A stretch of DNA of 7,247 nucleotides from a bacterium HR25 (GCA_002898615.1 BEIB01000040.1:1-7247), one strand, 5' to 3'. Positions 1 to 6,075 are shown, counted from the first letter of the stretch. Translations and numbers: made by a program. Notes: generated by a model from the sequence alone, not told the origin.

Positions 1-231
1 TCCCAGTTCCTGAGCGATGAGGAGAAGGAGGAGTTAGGGGTGCTCTCGCCGGCGGTGCGGGAGAAGCTGTCGCGGGAGGGGCCGAAGCAGCTCGCCCTGG
101 CCATAGAGGTGCGGCGCAACGGCGAGGCCAGCGACGACGCCCCTCCCTGCTACAACTGCGGCTGGATCATGGTGCGCCGGGGGGCCTGCTACTGCTGCGA
201 CAACTGCGGCGCCACCACCGGCTGCGGCTAG
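1..231 (+). CDS. nrdJ: Class II (adenosylcobalamin-dependent) ribonucleotide reductase, C-terminal end (partial)
   Basis: Only the last 76 codons and the TAG stop are inside the window; the frame is open to the left edge. The visible part has a charged helical stretch with FLSDEEKEELGVLSP, a low-complexity linker, then a Cys-rich zinc ribbon with spacing C50-x2-C53-x9-C63-x-C65-C66-x2-C69-x5-C75 (counting from the first visible residue) and the terminal ATTGCG. In the NrdJ family this tail is typical of the long enzymes best known from actinobacteria, which end in a similar CGSTSGCS. It is thought to carry zinc and the cysteine pair that re-reduces the active site after each turnover. The enzyme makes deoxyribonucleotides using a cobalamin-derived thiyl radical. 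The catalytic barrel lies outside the window, so the assignment rests on the tail alone. Another zinc-ribbon protein with the same ending is possible but less likely, given a second NrdJ with the same tail architecture 1.1 kb downstream. Confidence 0.75.
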   Translation, partial: SQFLSDEEKEELGVLSPAVREKLSREGPKQLALAIEVRRNGEASDDAPPCYNCGWIMVRRGACYCCDNCGATTGCG

Positions 232-250
232 GGGAAGACGGGCCGCTTGC

Positions 251-285
251 CGCGGGGGAGGCACTTGATACGGCCTTCCCCCGCG
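251..285 (+). terminator. Strong GC hairpin after the first nrdJ, possible terminator or attenuator
   Basis: The arms at 251-262 and 273-285 are complementary over 12 base pairs with a single bulged T opposite the A/G junction, around a 10-base loop. The structure lies 20 bases after the first nrdJ stop and ends 15-18 bases before the next gene. It has no T-tract, so it is not a textbook intrinsic terminator. It may still stop or pause polymerase, or protect the 3' end of the upstream mRNA. Confidence 0.5.
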
Positions 286-294
286 CGGTATCAC
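265..294 (+). promoter_or_regulatory. Possible promoter for the DUF488-PAS pair
   Basis: TTGATA at 265-270 and TATCAC at 289-294 are separated by 18 bases. This would place transcription start at about 300-302, giving a leaderless or nearly leaderless mRNA for the DUF488 gene, which has no properly spaced Shine-Dalgarno. The elements overlap the hairpin at 251-285. Both hexamers are imperfect, so this is tentative. Confidence 0.3.
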
Positions 295-302
295 ATGAGG
301 TG

Positions 303-665
303 ATGATACGGCTCAAGCGAGCCTACGAGCCGCCAGCGCCGGAGGACGGCGAGCGCTACCTAGTGGACAGGCTCTGGCCCCGGGGCGTAGGCCGGGAGGC
401 GTTACAGCTCGCCGGATGGCTGCGAGAGCTCGCCCCCTCCCACGAGCTCCGTCGCTGGTTCAGCCATGACCCCGCCCGGTGGGAGGAGTTCAAGGCCCGT
501 TACAGGGAGGAGCTGGCCTCTCCCCAGAAGCAAGACCTGCTGCAGGAGCTGGCGCAGAAGGCCCGCGCCGGCACCATTACCCTGGTCTACTCCGCCCGGG
601 ACGACCAGCACAACAACGCCGTGGCCCTCAGGGAGATGCTCCAGCAGATGATGGAGGCATTGTGA
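303..665 (+). CDS. DUF488 family protein (YeaO-like)
   Basis: The 120-residue protein matches the small DUF488 family across its length. It opens with MIRLKRAYEPP, followed by the hallmark LVDRLWPRGV, then FSHDPARWEEFKARY in the middle and TLVYSARDDQHNNAVAL near the C terminus, which resembles the family's conserved YSAKDxxHNNAxxL block. The family is widespread and cytoplasmic, and its biochemical function is not established. ATG at 303 gives the usual family N terminus. GTG at 300, directly before it, is an in-frame alternative adding one residue. The only SD-like sequence, AGGTGAT at 298-304, overlaps the start, so initiation may be leaderless. The stop codon overlaps the start of the PAS gene by one base, so the two are very probably translated together. 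Confidence 0.85.
   Translation: MIRLKRAYEPPAPEDGERYLVDRLWPRGVGREALQLAGWLRELAPSHELRRWFSHDPARWEEFKARYREELASPQKQDLLQELAQKARAGTITLVYSARDDQHNNAVALREMLQQMMEAL
653..657 (+). promoter_or_regulatory. Ribosome binding site fixing the PAS gene start
   Basis: GGAGG inside the end of the DUF488 gene lies 7 bases before ATG 665 but only 4 before the in-frame GTG 662. This favours ATG 665 and rules out the longer open frame reaching back to 479, which lies inside the DUF488 gene. Confidence 0.6.
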
Positions 666-1123
666 TGAGCGATGAACCCCTCTGGCAGGGGTTGGCGGAG
701 CGTATCTTGGCCGAGGCCGGGGACGCCATCATCCTGGCCGACCGTGAGGGCGTGATCCGCCTCTGGAACCGCCGGGCGGAGGAGGTCTTCGGCTACGCGG
801 CAGGGGAGGCGCTGGGCCAGACTCTGGACATCATCATCCCCGAGCGGCTGCGGGAGCGCCACTGGGAGGGCTACCGGCGGGTGATGGCCACGGGGGAGAG
901 CCGCTATGGACCCGGTCAGCTCCTCTCCGTGCCCGCCCAGCGCCAGGACGGGAGCCGCATATCGGTGGAATTCACCATCACCCTCCTGAAGGGGGAGGAC
1001 GGGCGGGTGCTGGGCGTCGCTGCCATCCTGCGCGACGTGACGGAGCGCTGGCAGCGGGAGCGGGAGCTGCGGGAGCGCCTCTCGGAGCTGGAGGCGAGGC
1101 TGGGGGCCGCTGGCCAGCCCTGA
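665..1123 (+). CDS. Stand-alone PAS domain sensor protein
   Basis: This is a 152-residue soluble protein made of one PAS domain (residues about 8-126) and a short charged helix (about 127-147) that looks like a coiled-coil linker. PAS hallmarks are DAIILADREGVIRLWNRRAE at 20-39, the FGY turn at 42-44, a central helix with IIPERLRERH at 57-66, and the closing strand ILRDVTER at 121-128. No kinase, cyclase or DNA-binding output domain follows, so any signal must pass to a partner, or the protein may act as a dimerising sensor module. H66 falls where the haem-ligating His lies in FixL-type PAS domains, but the FixL distal Arg position appears to be Leu. His is also common here in PAS domains not known to bind haem, so the ligand is undecided. 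There are no membrane segments. The gene is translationally coupled to the upstream DUF488 gene and ends 15 bases from the stop of the minus-strand Cys-rich gene. Confidence 0.85.
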   Translation: MSDEPLWQGLAERILAEAGDAIILADREGVIRLWNRRAEEVFGYAAGEALGQTLDIIIPERLRERHWEGYRRVMATGESRYGPGQLLSVPAQRQDGSRISVEFTITLLKGEDGRVLGVAAILRDVTERWQRERELRERLSELEARLGAAGQP

Positions 1124-1138
1124 TCCTCTCGCCCTCCC

Positions 1139-1270
1139 TCAGGGGTCGCAGCAGGTGAGCAGGAAGCCGCAGCGCTTGCAGGGCCACCTGCCCCCGGAGC
1201 CACGCCCCATCGGGTGACTGCAGGCGTCGCAACGGGGGGTCTTCCCTCTCTTCTCCACGGCTGTACCCAT
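1139..1270 (-). CDS. 43-aa six-cysteine zinc-ribbon-like mini-protein
   Basis: On the minus strand an ATG at 1270 opens a 43-codon frame ending in TGA at 1139-1141. It is preceded by AGGGG at 1276-1280, 5 bases from the start. The product is basic at the N terminus and carries C14-x2-C17-x13-C31-x2-C34-x5-C40-C41, with CKRCGFLLTCCDP as its last 13 residues. Two CxxC knuckles make zinc binding likely. By eye, about nine in ten third positions are G or C, like the neighbouring genes, which supports real coding. The spacing from the third Cys onward (C-x2-C-x5-C) equals that at the end of the first NrdJ tail (C66-x2-C69-x5-C75) and is close to that of the second NrdJ (C764-x2-C767-x4-C772). It is convergent with the PAS gene and divergent from the second nrdJ. 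Function is unknown; a generic zinc-ribbon protein or a chance frame cannot be excluded. Confidence 0.55.
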   Translation of the reverse strand: MGTAVEKRGKTPRCDACSHPMGRGSGGRWPCKRCGFLLTCCDP

Positions 1271-1275
1271 TCTGA

Positions 1276-1280
1276 CCCCT
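1276..1280 (-). promoter_or_regulatory. Ribosome binding site for the Cys-rich mini-protein
   Basis: Read on the minus strand, AGGGG sits 5 bases before the ATG at 1270. It is the main non-compositional evidence that this short frame is translated. Confidence 0.45.
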
Positions 1281-1335
1281 GCAGCGCCCGTGTCAGGAGG
1301 CGGGAAAACTCGTCATTTCTGGCGGTGCCTCCCCG

Positions 1336-1348
1336 CAGTGCTATACTG
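1336..1348 (+). promoter_or_regulatory. Extended -10 promoter of the second nrdJ, with an overlapping short inverted repeat
   Basis: TATACT at 1342-1347 is preceded by TG plus one base (1339-1341), forming an extended -10 element, which can work without a good -35. None is obvious at 1318-1324. Start of transcription would fall at about 1353-1355, only a few bases before ATG 1359. CAGT at 1336-1339 and ACTG at 1345-1348 form an inverted repeat across the element, which could be an operator half-site pair. It does not clearly match the NrdR box. No cobalamin-riboswitch-like structure is visible upstream, where there is little room for one. Confidence 0.45.
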
Positions 1349-1358
1349 GATAGGAGAT

Positions 1359-3680
1359 ATGGCGGAGATAGCCCTGAGCGAAAACGCCCTCGTCGTCCTG
1401 GAGCGGCGCTATCTCGCCAAGGACGAATCGGGCCGGCCCATCGAGACGCCGGAGGAGATGTTCCGACGGGTGGCCCGCAACATAGCCCAGGCGGAGCGCC
1501 TCTACCAGCCGCTGGAAGACCCTGGCCGCATCGCCCTCTGGGAGGAGCGGTTCTACCAGCTCATGGCCCGCCTGGAGTTCCTCCCCAACTCCCCCACCCT
1601 CATGAACGCCGGGCGGGAGCTCCAGCAGCTCGCCGCCTGCTTCGTTATCCCGGTGGGCGATTCCATAGAGGAGATCTTCGAGGCCATCAAGGAGACGGCC
1701 ATCATCCACAAGACCGGCGGCGGCACGGGCTTCTCCTTCTCCCGCCTGCGGCCGGCCGGCGACCGCGTCCGCACCACCATGGGGGTGGCCTCCGGGCCGG
1801 TCTCCTTCCTCAAGGTCTTCGATGCCGCCACGGAGGCCATCAAGCAGGGGGGGACGCGCCGGGGGGCCAACATGGGGATCTTGGACGTCACCCATCCCGA
1901 CATCGAGCAGTTCATCACCCTGAAGAGGGACGGCCGCACCCTCACCAATTTCAACATCTCGGTGGCGGTGACGGACGAGTTCATGCGGGCGGTGGAGGAA
2001 GACCGTGAATACGAGCTGATAAACCCTCGCACCGGCCATCCGGCGGGGCGTCGTAACGCCCGTCGCATCTTCGACCTCATCGTGGACAGCGCCTGGCTCT
2101 GCGGCGACCCCGGCCTCGTCTTCCTGGATCGCATCAACGCCGACAACCCCACTCCCCACCTGGGTCGCATCGAGGCCACCAACCCCTGCGGCGAACAACC
2201 GCTGCTGCCCCACGAGTCCTGCACCCTGGGCTCCATCAACCTGGCCCGCTTCGTGCGCAGCGACGGCGCCCACCCGCGGGTGGACTGGCAGCGTCTGGCC
2301 GAGGTCATCCCCATCTGCGTCCGCTTCCTGGACGATGTCATAGACATGAACCGCTACCCCGTCCCCCGCATAGAGGAGGCCACCAAGCGCACCCGCAAGA
2401 TCGGCCTCGGCATCATGGGCTGGCATGACCTCCTCCTCCAGCTCCGCATCCCCTACGATTCCGAGGAGGCGCTGGCCCTGGCCGAGGAGCTGATGCGCTT
2501 CCTCCAGGACAAGGCCAACGAGGCCTCCCTGGCCCTGGCCGAGGAGCGAGGCCCATACCCCGCCTGGGAGGGCTCTCGCCACTACCCGGAGCGGCCCTAC
2601 CGCAACGCCACTCGTACCACCATCGCCCCCACGGGGACCATCAGCATCATCGCCGGCTGCTCCTCGGGGATCGAGCCCCTCTTCTCCCTGGCCTTCTACC
2701 GCCACCACTATCTGGACCCTCAGGACCCGTCCAAGCTCACCCGCCTGCGGGAGGTGAATAGCTACTTCGTCCAGGTGGCCAGGGAGGAGGGCTTCTACAG
2801 CGACGAACTGCTGGACTATCTGGCCGCCGGGGGCCGCCTGGCCGAGCGCCCCGAGGTGCCGGACTGGGCGAAGCGCCTCTTCGTCACCGCCCACGAGATA
2901 TCGCCCGAGTGGCACGTGCGGGTGCAGGCCGCCTTCCAGCGCTACACCGACAACGCCGTCTCCAAGACCATCAACTTCCCCTACCAGGCGACGCGCGAAG
3001 AGGTGGCCCGCGCCTACTGGCTGGCCTACCGGGAGGGCTGCAAGGGGATCACCATCTACCGCGAGGGCTCCCGCGAGCTCTCCGTCCTCTCGCACGCCAC
3101 CGTCAACCTTCGCGGCCCGGAGCAGGAGACGAGCGAATCGGCCAGGGAGATAGCAGGGACGCCGGCCCGCCCCCGGCCCTATCGGGAGCGGCTGCCCGAC
3201 GAGCGACGTTCCATCACCCACAAGTTCCAGGTGGGTGGTCAGGAGGGCTACATAACCGTGGGCCTCTATGAGGACGGCCGCCCCGGGGAGATCTTCATCA
3301 AGATGGCCAAGGAAGGCTCCACCGTCTCCGGCCTCATGGACACGGTGGCCTTGCTCACATCGGTGGCCCTCCAGTACGGCGTCCCCCTGGAAGACCTGAC
3401 CCGCAAGCTGCGCAACACCCGCTTCGAGCCCTACGGCCCCACCAACAACCCCAGTATCCCCTGGGCCACCTCCGTCATAGACTATATCTTCCGCTGGCTG
3501 GAGCTCAGGTTCGTCCCGGGGGCCCGCCAGCGCCCCTCTTCCCAGTCAGGCGAGCCCCTGAACCTGGCTGTCAGCCCTGACGAACAGACGGGGATGACTT
3601 GCCCCGAATGCGGCGCTCTCCTGGTCTTCCAGGAGGGCTGTCTGGTCTGCCGGAGCTGTGGCTACACCCAGTGCAGCTAG
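1359..3680 (+). CDS. nrdJ: Vitamin B12-dependent (class II) ribonucleotide reductase
   Basis: This complete 773-residue enzyme reduces ribonucleotides to deoxyribonucleotides with adenosylcobalamin as radical source, so it needs no oxygen and no separate radical subunit. The N terminus (ENALVVLERRYL) leads straight into the reductase fold; no ATP-cone is seen. C94 (AACF) and C288 are the expected active-site redox pair. N275, C277 and E279 in NPCGEQPL are the radical-site residues, with C277 the thiyl cysteine. A glycine-rich GGGTGFSFSRLRP lies at about 120-132 and the conserved PTGTIS at 424-429. After a linker at about 590-605 comes a TSCPD domain (about 608-712), then a zinc-ribbon tail C748-x2-C751-x9-C761-x2-C764-x2-C767-x4-C772, the Thermotoga-like form. 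ATG 1359 fits the family N terminus; an in-frame GTG at 1290 would add 23 residues unlike the family. AGGAG at 1352-1356 is only 2 bases away, so initiation may be leaderless. The downstream acyltransferase begins 44 bases after the stop. Confidence 0.97.
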   Translation: MAEIALSENALVVLERRYLAKDESGRPIETPEEMFRRVARNIAQAERLYQPLEDPGRIALWEERFYQLMARLEFLPNSPTLMNAGRELQQLAACFVIPVGDSIEEIFEAIKETAIIHKTGGGTGFSFSRLRPAGDRVRTTMGVASGPVSFLKVFDAATEAIKQGGTRRGANMGILDVTHPDIEQFITLKRDGRTLTNFNISVAVTDEFMRAVEEDREYELINPRTGHPAGRRNARRIFDLIVDSAWLCGDPGLVFLDRINADNPTPHLGRIEATNPCGEQPLLPHESCTLGSINLARFVRSDGAHPRVDWQRLAEVIPICVRFLDDVIDMNRYPVPRIEEATKRTRKIGLGIMGWHDLLLQLRIPYDSEEALALAEELMRFLQDKANEASLALAEERGPYPAWEGSRHYPERPYRNATRTTIAPTGTISIIAGCSSGIEPLFSLAFYRHHYLDPQDPSKLTRLREVNSYFVQVAREEGFYSDELLDYLAAGGRLAERPEVPDWAKRLFVTAHEISPEWHVRVQAAFQRYTDNAVSKTINFPYQATREEVARAYWLAYREGCKGITIYREGSRELSVLSHATVNLRGPEQETSESAREIAGTPARPRPYRERLPDERRSITHKFQVGGQEGYITVGLYEDGRPGEIFIKMAKEGSTVSGLMDTVALLTSVALQYGVPLEDLTRKLRNTRFEPYGPTNNPSIPWATSVIDYIFRWLELRFVPGARQRPSSQSGEPLNLAVSPDEQTGMTCPECGALLVFQEGCLVCRSCGYTQCS

Positions 3681-3710
3681 CCCGGCCCGCTTCCCAGGGA
3701 TGGCCGGCAG

Positions 3711-3717
3711 AGGAGGT
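3711..3717 (+). promoter_or_regulatory. Consensus ribosome binding site for the acyltransferase
   Basis: AGGAGGT lies 7 bases before ATG 3725. It sets the start well inside a longer open frame that would otherwise reach back into the nrdJ zinc-ribbon tail. Confidence 0.75.
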
Positions 3718-3724
3718 CCGTGAG

Positions 3725-4561
3725 ATGGGGCCGCAACCCTCGTCCCGCCAGGCCCCTCGTTACGAGATCGTCCGCTGGCGACTCCTCCTCCCCCTCATCG
3801 GCTTCGGCATCGATCTGCTGCTGGGACGGCCCCGCTCCTTCGCCCGGGACGCCGTGAGGGTGCTGGCCGCCAATCCCTTCCCGCGACGGGTGGAGGGGCT
3901 GGAGAGAGTGCCGACGGAGGGCGCCTTCGTGCTGACGATGAACCACTACAGCCGTCGGGGCCTGCGGCCCTACCACTGTGCCATGGTGGTGAGCGCTGCC
4001 CTGCTGGAGAGGCGGCGCGGCCAGCAGGAGGTGCGCTGGGCCTTCACCAGCGAGCTGCGCGGCCAGCGACTGGGACCTCTCCCCCTGCCCCTGTGGCTGA
4101 TACGCTGGACGTTCCGCCGGGTGGCGCGGGTCTACGGGCTGGTGATCCTCCCTCGGCCGGAGGAGATGGTGATGGGCAGGGCGGCCGCCCTGCGCCGTCT
4201 GCTCCGTGAGCTGGGACAGGCGCCGGTGGGGCTCACGCCGGAGGGGGAACGGGGGACGGGGCGGCTGGTGGAGCCGCCACCCGGGAGCGGCCTCTTCCTG
4301 GCCCTTCTCTCCCAGCAGGGGTATCCTGTTCTGCCGGTGGGGGTGTGGGAGGAGGGCGAGACGCTGGTGGTGCGGTTCGGTTGCCCCTACTCCGTCGCGC
4401 TGGAGCGGGGCCTGTCCCGGGAGGAGCAGGACCGCCTGGCCCGTGAACAGGTGATGGTGGCCATCGGCAGGCTGCTGCCGCGGGAGCTCTGGGGCGCCTA
4501 CGCGGCGGCGGTGGAGCGGTCGCTGGTGGTGGACGGAGCCGGGCCGGAGAGCGCTCGATAG
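3725..4561 (+). CDS. PlsC/LPLAT-like lysophospholipid acyltransferase family protein
   Basis: This 278-residue protein has the layout of the glycerolipid acyltransferase superfamily, which transfers acyl chains to lysophosphatidate or related lipids at the inner face of the membrane. A hydrophobic stretch (residues 20-34) may anchor it. VEGLERVPTEGAFVLTMNHY at 56-75 is the usual lead-in to the catalytic motif, and LTPEGERGTGRL at about 170-181 matches the FPEGTRS-type substrate block. A later GYPVLPVGVW fits the fourth conserved block. The catalytic HX4D motif is altered: after H74 comes YSRR and then G79 where Asp is expected. It may therefore use another general base arrangement, act on a different acceptor, or belong to a divergent subfamily. 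It lies 44 bases after nrdJ and 22 before the flippase-like gene, suggesting an operon and a role in membrane lipid synthesis. Confident at superfamily level; substrate unknown. Confidence 0.8.
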   Translation: MGPQPSSRQAPRYEIVRWRLLLPLIGFGIDLLLGRPRSFARDAVRVLAANPFPRRVEGLERVPTEGAFVLTMNHYSRRGLRPYHCAMVVSAALLERRRGQQEVRWAFTSELRGQRLGPLPLPLWLIRWTFRRVARVYGLVILPRPEEMVMGRAAALRRLLRELGQAPVGLTPEGERGTGRLVEPPPGSGLFLALLSQQGYPVLPVGVWEEGETLVVRFGCPYSVALERGLSREEQDRLAREQVMVAIGRLLPRELWGAYAAAVERSLVVDGAGPESAR

Positions 4562-4583
4562 ACCTAGCCGTGGTGCCCGAGGG

Positions 4584-5681
4584 ATGAAAGCCTTGGCCAG
4601 CCGAGAAGGATGGCTGTTCTCGGGGAGGCTCCTGGGGCGGGCGCTGAGGTGGCTGGCACGCCGGTCATGGGCCTTCCAGATAGTCGCCACCGGGCTGTTC
4701 CTGGCCCTGCTGGTCTGGCGGGTGGACGTCCCGTCCGTAGTGGAGCCCCTGGGCCGGGCCCATTATGGCTGGGCTGGCCTGGCCCTGCTGGTGGCCATGG
4801 CGGTGAGGGTCATCGACACCGCGCGCTGGCGGGTCTACCTACGGAAGCTGGGGCGTCCGCCCCTGCTGGGCCTGCTGGGTGCCTTCCTCATCGGCAATCT
4901 GGGAAACAATCTGCTGCCGGCGCGGGCTGGGGACATAGCCCGCATCCAGATAGTGGCCAACCGTTACGGGCTGCCCAGGGCCGGCCTCGCCTCCGCTACC
5001 TTCATTGTGGAGGCGATGATGGACGGGGTGACCTTCCTGGTGCTGCTGGTCATCGGGCTGGCGGTGCTGGAGATAGACTTCGTCCCGGTGCCACTGCTGG
5101 CCTTCCTGGCCGTGGCCGCCGGGGGCGGGCTGGTGGCCGTCACTCTGGCCAGCCACCTCCTGCCGCGCCAGCTGGGCGACTGGCGCCCCCTGCGCTGGCT
5201 GCCCGGCCCGGTGAGGCGGTCCGTGGCGGAGGCCTGGCCCCGCTTCCTGGATGGCCTGGAGACGATGCGCAACCCCCGGCTCTTCGCCCAGGCGGTGGGC
5301 CTCAACTTCCTGGGCTGGCTGACCCACGTCCTCATGTTCTGGTGCTTTGGCCTCTCGCTGGGGCTGGACCTGGACTTCGGCAATTATGTGGTCATCATGG
5401 TGGCTGCCAACCTGGTGGTGGCCTTCCCCATAACCTTCCAGAGCATCGGCACCTACCAACTGGCGATGACGGAGTTGCTGGCGGCCTGGGGGGTGGAGCG
5501 GGAGGCGGCCTTCGCCTTTTCGGTGGCCTCCCACGCCTTCGTGAATGTCTGGACCATCGTGACGGGCGTATTAGCGCTGTGGCTGATGCAGGTGCGGCCG
5601 CGTGACGTCTTCTCCCTGCGCGGGCCCGTGGAGGAGCGGGCGCAGACGCCGGCCGAGGAGAGATGGCGTCCCACGGGGTGA
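4584..5681 (+). CDS. Flippase-like integral membrane protein (LPG_synthase_TM / UPF0104)
   Basis: This 365-residue inner-membrane protein has about eight predicted hydrophobic helices, near residues 31-47, 62-78, 94-112, 138-165, 168-192, 240-265, 272-292 and 312-336. N109-LLPARAGDIAR120 after the third helix is the hallmark NxxPxRxGExxR block of the family related to the membrane half of MprF (lysyl-phosphatidylglycerol synthase/flippase), with Asp instead of the usual Glu. RWRVYLRKLG at 81-90 is also typical. There is no catalytic aminoacyl-transferase domain, so it corresponds to the stand-alone membrane part, implicated in lipid translocation or polar-lipid synthesis in various bacteria. 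The C-terminal 30 residues are polar and probably cytoplasmic. GAGGG directly abuts ATG 4584, so the ribosome site is poor. Reinitiation after the upstream stop (22 bases away) is plausible. Pairing with an acyltransferase supports a lipid role; the cargo is unknown. Confidence 0.85.
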   Translation: MKALASREGWLFSGRLLGRALRWLARRSWAFQIVATGLFLALLVWRVDVPSVVEPLGRAHYGWAGLALLVAMAVRVIDTARWRVYLRKLGRPPLLGLLGAFLIGNLGNNLLPARAGDIARIQIVANRYGLPRAGLASATFIVEAMMDGVTFLVLLVIGLAVLEIDFVPVPLLAFLAVAAGGGLVAVTLASHLLPRQLGDWRPLRWLPGPVRRSVAEAWPRFLDGLETMRNPRLFAQAVGLNFLGWLTHVLMFWCFGLSLGLDLDFGNYVVIMVAANLVVAFPITFQSIGTYQLAMTELLAAWGVEREAAFAFSVASHAFVNVWTIVTGVLALWLMQVRPRDVFSLRGPVEERAQTPAEERWRPTG

Positions 5682-5684
5682 CAG

Positions 5685-6038
5685 GTGGTGGAGCGCGGAA
5701 GCCCTCTCCTCGTCCTGACGGCCCTTCACCTGAGCGGCATGTGGCTCCTTCCCCTCTACTTCTGGCGGACGCGTCGACTGGAGCGACGGGCGCGGGGCCG
5801 TCCGGGCTGCCTGAAGGCTTTCCGCTGGATATCTCGCCGTAGTGTCCTCCTCATGACCTGGTGGGCGGACCTGCCCAGCGCCCAGGGCTGGCTCCAGGAC
5901 GAGGGACACCGCGCCTACCTCCGCCACGCCGGGGCCGGACGCCATGTGAAGGGGTGGGTGGAGCTCTACCAGCCCCTGCCAGTCTCCCTCCATCTGGGAG
6001 CTAGAGGCGCCCCGGCGCTGGAGGAGGCCGCCCCTTGA
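5685..6038 (+). CDS. Small DUF3291/ABM-like (ferredoxin-fold monooxygenase-like) protein
   Basis: A 117-residue protein begins with GTG 3 bases after the flippase-like stop, so the two are almost certainly co-translated. GTG 5688 is an equally good start, 6 bases after GGGGTGA at 5675-5681. A strand (LLVLTALHL) is followed by a helix with many Arg residues, then RGRPGCLKAFRW, then SVLLMTWWADLPSAQGWLQD and EGHRAYLRH. This order (strand, helix, 'PGCL', strand with a 'W-x-D/S' turn, helix with a His near its end) is what DUF3291 and antibiotic-biosynthesis-monooxygenase-like proteins show. They form dimeric alpha/beta barrels, some of which degrade haem or oxidise small ligands. That match is by pattern only. 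The last 15 residues are low in complexity. No signal peptide is clear, although residues 8-27 are quite hydrophobic and a membrane segment is possible. Confidence 0.6.
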   Translation: MVERGSPLLVLTALHLSGMWLLPLYFWRTRRLERRARGRPGCLKAFRWISRRSVLLMTWWADLPSAQGWLQDEGHRAYLRHAGAGRHVKGWVELYQPLPVSLHLGARGAPALEEAAP

Positions 6039-6063
6039 CGGGCCTGAGGCGGGGCCTTAGTGT
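6035..6063 (+). promoter_or_regulatory. Promoter of the tRNA-Pro gene
   Basis: TTGACG at 6035-6040 and TAGTGT at 6058-6063 are exactly 17 bases apart. The first differs from the -35 consensus by one base. The second keeps the most important T, A and final T of the -10. Transcription would start near 6070, about 6 bases before the mature tRNA. The -35 overlaps the stop codon of the upstream gene. Confidence 0.55.
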
Positions 6064-6075
6064 AGGACTCGGCAG

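Noticed and set aside
479..664. Upstream extension of the PAS frame
   Set aside because: It overlaps the DUF488 gene out of frame, while GGAGG at 653-657 sets the start at ATG 665.
1290..1358. N-terminal extension of nrdJ from GTG 1290
   Set aside because: There is no ribosome site before it, the 23 extra residues do not fit the family, and the extended -10 element lies inside it.
1124..1358. Cobalamin riboswitch upstream of the B12-dependent reductase
   Set aside because: No B12-box-like conserved core is seen, and most of the space is occupied by the minus-strand mini-gene.
1341..3221. 626-codon minus-strand open frame antisense to the second nrdJ
   Set aside because: It is a mirror frame produced by GC-biased third positions of a gene with intact catalytic motifs. 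The translation is Gly/Val/Leu-rich without any recognisable domain.
4610..5605. 331-codon plus-strand frame overlapping the flippase-like gene
   Set aside because: It is a shifted-frame shadow rich in Gly/Ala/Pro/Arg, whereas the accepted frame has clear membrane helices and the family motif.
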